Under the pieces are notes generated by a model that saw nothing but the letters and a program-made list of their open reading frames with translations, ran no database searches and had not been told where the DNA came from. A DNA stretch of 64,000 bases, from contig WPIO01000112.1 in the NCBI GenBank assembly GCA_009760855.2, forward strand, positions 799,501 to 863,500. The letters are read 5' to 3'. Every line of letters starts with the position of its first letter. Positions within the stretch are counted from its first letter, which is position 1. Made by a program: the position numbers and the translations under genes. Shown here piece by piece: positions 57,289 through 64,000 of the stretch. The stretch is from Cristatella mucedo (lineage: Eukaryota; Bryozoa; Phylactolaemata; Cristatellidae).

Positions 57289-59745
57289 TCTCCGTCAGCA
57301 ATGTATCTCCGTCAGTAACTCCACAAAGTCATAAAGACCATGTGGGTGTTACGCAGGAGAGTTTTGTATAGCGCACTCACAGCCTAAGCGGCTTTCGGTA
57401 CGCATTCGGTACCCAACAGACTTCGTCTCACGCAACAAAGAGAAAGTGGGAAGCATAGCAGAGTTAGGAGAGCAGTTGAGGTAGTGAGTAGCATAGAAGT
57501 AGCAGTTCAGGACCGCTGAAAAAGATGTGCCATAGTCGGCAGTTGGAGAGTAGATGTCGTTGCGTAAGAATTGTGGAAGCGAGTTCCACAGTCTAGGACC
57601 TGCAGAGCTAAAGCTTCTGTCGCCAACTGTCTTTAAGCGGAGGAATGGGACAGCTAATTTATTGTCCACACAGGACCTGAGGGCGCGAACAGGCTGAAAC
57701 TGATGTAGCAGTTCAGCTAGGTACGAAGGAGCCAAGCCATGGCGGGCCTTGTGGGTCAGCGTAAGAACTTTGCTCTGTATCCTTTGCTCAACCGGCAACC
57801 ATCCTAGCTCTTTCAGCAGAGGTGACACGTGCTCAAACCGCTGGGACTTGAAGACCAGCCTTGCAGCCATATTCATAGTCCGCTGTAGTGGCATAATAGC
57901 TTTCTTTGGCAGCCCAGCCAAAAGGGAATTACAATAATCAAGCCGAGACAGAAGTAAAGAGCTAGTTAAATTTTTTTTCATTTTTTTTACAAGCCACTGT
58001 GGGAGACAGTTTCTAATCTTGGATAGGGATTGGATGTGATGGCTAGCTGTAGAAGCAGTCTTCTGAATGAAGCTTTGAAATTGAGGCAGCTGTCGAACAC
58101 GACACCTAGATTACGAGCACGTGGTGAAGGTCGCACAATAGCATCACCTATTAGAACAGCAAAGCCTTTTAATCCAGCCACACGCTTAGGGTGTCCTATG
58201 AGAAGCAGTTCGGTTTTATCGTCATTTAATTTCAGGAAGTTTTCCGACATCCAGGATCGAATATCGGCAAAGCAAGCATTCAGTTTCTCAGTTGCTGCAG
58301 CAGATTCCGACGGTTTAAATGACAAATACAACTGAGTATCGTCAGCATAGAAGTGATATCCTATTCCATGGGCCTTAATCACTTTTCCCAGAGGTTGTGT
58401 ATAAATGGAGAACAGCAAGGGACCGAGTACAGACCCTTGAGGGACTCCACAGGTGACCCTTCTCATGTCTGAGACCTGACCCCCACACGACACGGATTGA
58501 ACACGATCAGACAAGTATGATTTAAACCACGCCAGTGCTTCGTCTGCCAGACCGATCGTTGTTCTCCAATCTTTCAAGCAGAAGTTCGTGATCAATGGTG
58601 TCGAAGGCAGCAGACAGATCTAGCAGAGCTAAGGCAGTGACATTCCCGTCGTCGTTGCCACGTAGAATGTCATTGTTAACACGGAGGAGAGCAGTTTCAG
58701 TAGAGTGCTGCCTCTTGAAACCTGATTGAAATGTTTCTGACATTCCATTATTTTCAATATGTTAAACTAGCTGCTTAGCAACAATTTTTTCAAGAATCTT
58801 TGATAAGAATAGAAGAAGGGAAACAGGACAATAGTTAGCTAGGATCTCTGTGTCTTATCCAGGCTTTTTAAGAATAGGTCTAACGATTGCCGATTTGAAG
58901 GACTTGGGGACGATCCCTTTTCCCAAAGAAGCATTAAAAATCTTGGTTATGGCAGGGCTAAGTTGGTCTGCAAGTGAAGACCACAGAGATGAAGGTATAG
59001 GGTCTTCAGGAGACGAGCTCTTTTTGCTAGACCTTATTAAGGCAGCCACATCACAGGCAGAAACATCAGATAATCTTTTAAGAAAGGTCACAGGTTGAGG
59101 AACGGCGATTGCTTTGGTCGGAGGGGGCTTAATGGAGGCACGAATGTGCACAATTTTTTCAGTAAAGAAGGCTGAACACGTTTCGGCTGAGCCCTTAATA
59201 TCTGGGGAGTCAGACCTGACAGCCTTGGCCAGTAAATGGTTTACTGTCTTATAAATCTGTTTAGTGTCCGACTGGCAGGAATTCAATTTTCTAATGAAAA
59301 AAGAAGCCCTGGCTTTTTTAAGCTTTCGTGTGTAAACACGAAGGAAGTCTTTAAAATTGACTAGGTCTGCCTCAGACCCCGATTTCTTGAAACGACGTTC
59401 CAGCCTGCGCTTAACACGGCGCATCTTAAGGAGTTTTTTTGTAAATTGAAAGCAATCTCGACGACTTTGAACACGGATAGAGCGAACGGGAGCATGCTTG
59501 TCAAGATCACTTCTGAGTGTCATGTTCATCGCATCTGTGAGGGTATCGAGGCTGCCGGTCGAGTCTGAATGCAGATCAAGAAGGCCTGCATCACAAACAG
59601 ATTTCAAAAACTTGTCCATGTCAATGCTCATCTGCCCAAGCTGCCCCTGTGCGAGCAGATTGTGACTGGAGTAGTCCGACGATAAATTCAATCGCACTCC
59701 GGCGAGCCCGTACACTTAAACGTGCCATTGTGTGTTTCGTTTAGC
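57289..59745 (-). mobile_element. L-ATTAC LINE, best-preserved copy (2.46 kb)
   Basis: Minus-strand CR1-superfamily LINE lacking its endonuclease start. In order: linker from 59715 (LNLSSDYSSHNLLAQGQLGQ, FKDFLRVYTRKLKKAR), RT finger/palm (SFKSAIVRPILKKPG, MSETFQSGFKRQHSTETALL, ALALLDLSAAFDTIDHELLL), GVPQGSVLGPLLFSIYTQPL, catalytic YHFYADDTQLYLSF, then the C-terminal domain (DYCNSLLAGLPKK, LGWLPVEQRIQSKVLTLTHK, LWNSLPQFLRN). Open pieces are 286, 73, 202 and 210 codons long, with about three frame changes or stops between them, for example a stop just upstream of MSETFQS near 58745-58760. The 3' tail is doubled cgtcag/atgtatctc units at 57284-57320. Confidence 0.92.
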
Positions 59746-60220
59746 AGCAGGAAGTAATGCATTTTAGCAGGAAGTAATGCATTTTAGCTGGGGTCAACAT
59801 TGGCTTATTGTTTTTCATTTTTGCCACAAAACCTTTTTTCACATAAAGAGACGGCTAGCTGATCAAACCACTAACCATAGTATTCTCTTTCGTAACTCTG
59901 AAGAAAGCCGCCGACGATCCTGGCATATTTTCTTCCTCGAGCAGTAGCAGCATTGGCAGAGCTTCGCACGAATTGCGAAACCTTCTCAATCACGACTGAA
60001 AAGACGCACTTTTGCTACTTGAAGCTCCTTCGTACTTGCCGCCTTCACGCTGTCGCGAACTTGCATTAGCGTGTCTGCTGAAAGCGCTCAACCTTTGTGC
60101 AGGCATCGATTATCAAGAAGCTTCGAGAGCGAAATATTGCCGGTGGCTTGCCTGTGCAAGAGCGGGCGCTGCTAGCGTCGTCGGCCAGACGATAGCTGGC
60201 AGTTAGTTAGCCTGGTCGAG

Positions 60221-60460
60221 GTCCGGCCGACAGACCGATTAGCTGTCGTCCTATGCAGCGATGCCTCAATCCTTCAGTCAGTTCGTACGTCAGGCGTAGA
60301 GACGAGCGGAGGCAACACAGCGGCTAGCGGGTGCGGAAGAGGCGCCGGTATTGTTCGCCCTCGTGTGACCAGGCGGTTCGCATGGGGCAAGCTGCTCTTG
60401 CTGGCCCATAGACACCCTCCAGTCACGCCCCTCCACCTTCTTTCAATCAGTTTCTCGTGA
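60221..60460 (+). other. Conserved open frame in duplication copy 2
   Basis: Counterpart of 50632-50871: 80 codons open, with GRGAGIVRPRVTRRFAWGKL followed by LLLA. See the copy 1 entry. Confidence 0.2.
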
Positions 60461-60592
60461 AAAGGTCGAATTCTGACCTCTTCTCTGGGCTCGATCTCGA
60501 TTGGAGCCTACGATTGGTTCTGTTCGACCTGTCGCAATAAGAAGCTACTGTCCTCAAGATTGTAGCTGAGCTATTAAAAGTAGCGACTAGTC

Positions 60593-60722
<130 letters not shown>

Positions 60723-60756
60723 GTATGTGTATATATAAATATATATAAAACAGATT

Positions 60757-61195
60757 TATTGAAGTTTTTAACTTGCCTAAATAAATTAGCCGGCGGCGTC
60801 CTGCCCTGCCCTGCCATGCCGGGGTCATGAGCGCTAGCCGGGCCTCCCGTTCTGGAACATGGACCACACAGCTTCCGAGCCGATAATGGCATCGGAGACG
60901 AAGTGCCACCTCAATGCCCCTCTCTCCGCGCATGGAATGCGGAGGTCGGCAACGCAAGCTTGATTGCTTGGCCACCGGCTTCCGAGTGCCTTGACCACGG
61001 AGGGCCTCACCATTGCCCCGACCGGTAGCCACCACATCAGGAAAGACCGGGCAATGGCTGCGTACTTATCGGTCTTGTTCCGGGCCGCCACCATCAGTGC
61101 ATCCTCGCTGCCGTCGAACGGCACCGTCACAACATCAATTACCAAATCGGTACCGGTGTCGGTGACCAGGTCCGGCTAGACAGCCGGACCACCGC
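60757..61195 (-). mobile_element. RLE-type LINE 3' fragment, copy 2
   Basis: The minus strand is open through VIDVVTVPFDGSEDALMVAA, RNKTDKYAAIARSFL, VRPSVVKALGSRWPSNQACV and HFVSDAIIGSEAVWSMFQ. The last motif matches the DAI-x-GS-x-xIW end of R2-like elements. After the stop come a short 3' UTR and the GT-rich tail. This copy lacks the minisatellite of copy 1. Confidence 0.7.
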
Positions 61196-61205
61196 AAGCG
61201 GGTGG

Positions 61206-61207
<2 letters not shown>

Positions 61208-61250
<43 letters not shown>

Positions 61251-61255
61251 TGCGC
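61208..61255. repeat. CA microsatellite, copy 2
   Basis: Short CA run ending in cgtgtgcgcgcgaacacg. Counterpart of 51610-51805. Confidence 0.9.
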
Positions 61256-61292
61256 GCGAACACGCAGGCACGCACGCGGCGAGCACACACAT

Positions 61293-61440
61293 ATATATAT
61301 ATTTTATATTGTGCACTAAGAGAACCTAATCTCTATATAGGTGCATGGCAAATGCCGCAGGGCTCGATCACACCACCCTGGTCGTCTAGGGCGAGCACGT
61401 TACTCCTGGGCAAAGCCAGGGTAGTAGATGAGGCTAGCAT
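61293..61440 (-). mobile_element. SINE-B copy in duplication copy 2
   Basis: attgtgcactaagagaacct, aatctctatataggtgcatg (reversed tail), then reversed head. Same insertion as 51806. Confidence 0.7.
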
Positions 61441-62383
61441 GTGTTTTCAACCGTGTCTCGTTTGGAGGGGGAGTGAGCCTTTACTATAGGACTCCCTGGC
61501 CACATTTCGGCTCACAACACACAACACAAAAACGCTCAAAACTAGGGAGACGCTGCTTATTGCCAGCAAAACGGCGATGGCTCATGGAATTTTCTCGGCA
61601 CTATTTGCCTCCGTTTCCGGTAGGTGGGCACTCACTGGATACTTCAGCGAGACTGATTGTTAATTGTGCGGCTGAAGGTCACGTGACCTTCCTTAAGTCC
61701 CCTGCTGTTGTCTGTCTCATCGCGTTACGTGGCCGCTGTGGCTCTGGATGAGCACCGAAAGTTCATCTCCGCAGCCAGTGTGACTCCACGTGCCAACTGT
61801 GTAAATTAAATGACGATACAACAACACTTTTCAAGCGAAATAGGAATCGTACGTCTGTAATAGTATAATCTGCTCTCCTAATTAGAGGTATTGCAGCCCA
61901 ACTATTGGTAATCGAGGTATCCTCTGTTCCGATCGCGAGAAACTAAAACTTGACATTAGCCGACCGGTTTCATCACTAAATTCCATGATTGATTCTAATA
62001 CAGCATCCTTCGTAAGAATAAAATGATTTTAGTAGGTCGTTCCTACCAGAATGATTTTCTATCCAGACGCTTTAGATCTCAGTGCAAGAGAATAAACAAC
62101 AAAGTACTACTGACGTGCACGGTATAGCGGTTAGATGAGTGTGCAATACATTTGTTTCCGAACAAAGAGCGGCGCTCCTTGCTGCCTGATGCTCGCTCTC
62201 AAACCAGAGCCATTATTGCGAGTGTAGATGTCACCTGTCTAGAAAACATCTAGCCTCAGGCAGTTTGGTAATCCGTCAGCTAATATCTTGAAATAATTTC
62301 TCTGCATTCGTGTGTAATCAAGTGTAGTAAATAAAAATCTTGCAAGCTTTCTGATGTGCTCCTACCTTGCACCAAAAACAAGT

Positions 62384-63791
62384 CTCCTTCTACCGGATTC
62401 TGGCAGTGCTGGTAGCTATTGGCTACGGGTATACAGTTAACCCGGCGCTATGGGTAAACCCAGGTGCCTCCTTCATGTGCATTAAGCAGTCAGCCTAAAC
62501 CACTTAACTGCGCACCTTTGAGACAGCCCAATCAGCGTGTGGTAGCTGGTCAACACCCGCTTGAACCACATGACACCGGCGAACATTCCTCTGAGTTAGT
62601 GCAGTTGCTGCCTTGGCCTCTTCGACTAATAATGGCGCTGGAAATAATTAATGCATTGGCGGCGCCACGTTTAAATCAGGCGGATTATGATTTCGATAAA
62701 TAAAATGCGTCCTCTGAATTGAAGTGACTGGGCACAGGCTTTTTCATAACCCATGGTAATTTGTTATTAATGATCAAAGGTAAACACAAATGGCTTAGCC
62801 CTTGGGGTTAATGTACTCGCTCTTTCCGACCGAGTTTGTGGGTTCGAGTCCCGCAGTGAGGTGATCCTTTATTGATAACCCACTGTAAAGCGGCAGAGAT
62901 ATCCACTGAGGCTCATTCGTCGCTACACAGATGAGGCTGTTCGATCAGGTAATCTTTACTACGAGTCACGTTACACGAAGTCAGCTGAGTTCTAGACTCT
63001 GAGAGCCAGGCGGAAGCTGCTTTCGGCGCTTTGCGCCAGTCGGCCGTTCAGTGGCGCTCTCCGGGCAGAGAGTAGGAGTGCTTGAAGGCCGTAACCGATG
63101 CTCTTATACGCCTGCGCGACCCTCCTTCTGTGTCGAATAGACTCCTCTATGCGAACGGATGTGGTCTTGGCATCTCAACACGTACGCTCCGTCTCTTTTC
63201 GCTGCTATCATCGCCTATCGGCGTCCACCTGCGTGTCGGCGCAGTGCCCACCACCATCTGACCTATCGCTCTCAGACCTATCAGTCTACGACCATTATCG
63301 CAAGGCAAAGGGCTCCACCTGTATTTTGTTTGTGCGTTGGCAAGCACTAACGCCGCTTTGTGCGGCTTCTGTGCCGTCAGAACGCTACGCTTGCGCCCCG
63401 ATCATCGAGAATGCCGGTGGGACCTAATTTCGAGAGCGAAAGCGCTTACTCACGTCCAAATCGCTGCGAGATAGATCCACCAATTGGCACTGACGGAACA
63501 AGATTCAGCCATTTCATTGAATCGGTGGCTAGTCGCTTTATTTTCGCTCCGCCCTGCTGAGCCCCTGTCGACGCCCTTTCCAGAAGCTTTCCAACGAGAG
63601 CGAAGCCTGACTTTGGCAGCGTTATGCTATGAACGCTGATGGGTTCAGCCGCGATTATCGGTTGATCAAGCGCTCCACCCTGCTCTCGCGAAGAAGATCG
63701 GGTGCAATTACAATGAGCGCGAAATGTCTTGCCAGCGCAGCTACGCGATATCGCTGGCTCATCTGTCAAATGTCGTCTGCTCCGCGGCCGA
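62384..63791. other. 1.4-kb segment unique to duplication copy 2
   Basis: Interrupts the alignment to copy 1 (which is continuous at about 52700-52735). It holds a SINE-A (62780-62965) and, at 62464-62703, an open frame whose stop overlaps an AATAAA (dfdk, then ataaataaaatg). That frame could be a terminal exon, but no acceptor is convincing. Either an insertion here or a deletion in copy 1. Confidence 0.55.
62780..62965 (+). mobile_element. SINE-A copy, plus strand
   Basis: tRNA-like head with A-box-like tggcttagcccttgggg and a perfect-looking B box gggttcgagtccc (about 62831-62843). Body tcctttattgataacccact, then tcgtcgctacacagatgagg, the diverged SINE-A tail. Confidence 0.72.
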
Positions 63792-64000
63792 GCGTGCGAT
63801 TTCTGCGACACTCTAAGCGCGCGCGCGCATTTCTGAATGTTCTCCTTAATCGTCCGCCTATTTTTCAAATGAACTTGGCCGCTTCTAGTAATCTGCTGCC
63901 GATCCTTCAACATTTCTCGGTTTCCTCAGGCAAGAGCTCGGCCAAAGTACGATCGCTAAAGTTTCCGCCCCCTCGCGACGAACCCGCTATCGAGGAAGCG
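63792..64000. repeat. Segmental duplication, copy 2 (right part, runs off window)
   Basis: gcgtgcgatttctgcgacac, ccgatccttcaacatttctc, ctcaggcaagagctcgg and ctcgcgacgaacccgctat match 52727-52930. In copy 1 the DEG/ENaC first exon starts about 380 bases further on, so the equivalent place in copy 2 lies just past the window end. Confidence 0.85.

Noticed and set aside
62780-62965. A tRNA gene, because of the strong B box
   Set aside because: There is no cloverleaf with closing acceptor stem, and the downstream body and tail match SINE-A. The same applies to 30.9, 32.9 and 9.5 kb.
63446-63913. 155-codon minus-strand frame
   Set aside because: It crosses the junction between duplication sequence and the copy-2-only segment. 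In copy 1 the equivalent frame (from MLKDRRQITRS) stops after about 32 codons. No family recognised.

Overview
The window is animal nuclear DNA. Its genes are split by GT-AG introns with normal animal splice sites. Long CA, CT and TA microsatellites, tRNA-derived SINEs and many 5'-truncated LINEs fill the space between them. Nothing looks bacterial or organellar. A secreted cysteine-rich protein with a chitin-binding-like C-terminus, a DEG/ENaC channel gene and CR1-superfamily LINEs suit an invertebrate, perhaps a lophotrochozoan; that placement is inference and no species is claimed.

Four host genes can be supported. (1) Positions 386-3612 (+) hold the last three coding exons of EIPR1 (TSSC1), a WD40 protein that partners the EARP/GARP tethering complexes; a LINE fragment lies in its last intron. 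(2) Positions 12249 to at least 17526 (-), probably to about 24.9 kb, hold the 3' half of a vasculin-like (GPBP1 family) gene. Eight consecutive phase-compatible exons are placed and one intron has a GC-AG donor. (3) Positions 38585-40198 (-) hold a compact three-exon gene in a GC-rich island. It encodes a predicted 280-residue secreted protein with a signal peptide, a Cys-rich region and a C-terminal six-cysteine module resembling chitin-binding (peritrophin-type) domains. (4) Positions 53313-53548 and 56770-56864 (+) hold the first two coding exons of a DEG/ENaC channel, joined in phase. Several weaker exon candidates are listed with low confidence.

Layout: 0.4-3.7 kb EIPR1; 3.7-12 kb repeats, two LTR candidates and a Tc1-like remnant; 12-25 kb vasculin-like gene with repeats in its introns; 25-34.8 kb repeat-rich; 34.9-38.3 kb a pair of direct repeats around a CT array and a decayed pogo/Tigger transposon; 38.5-40.8 kb the secreted-protein gene; 41-49 kb LINE graveyard; 50.2-64 kb a segmental duplication (50.18-52.9 kb against 59.75-64.0 kb, the second copy running off the end) around the DEG/ENaC exons, a 224-bp palindrome and the best-preserved LINE.

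The repeats form a small ecosystem. L-ATT (3' tail of ATT units) and L-ATTAC (tail ending in ATTAC-like units) are my labels for two CR1-superfamily LINEs. SINE-A and SINE-B are my labels for two tRNA-headed SINEs; SINE-B carries a 3' tail resembling that of L-ATT, which suggests it uses that LINE's enzyme. A third LINE type, with a restriction-like-endonuclease C-terminus and a GT-rich tail, sits in both copies of the segmental duplication and explains two long CA arrays.
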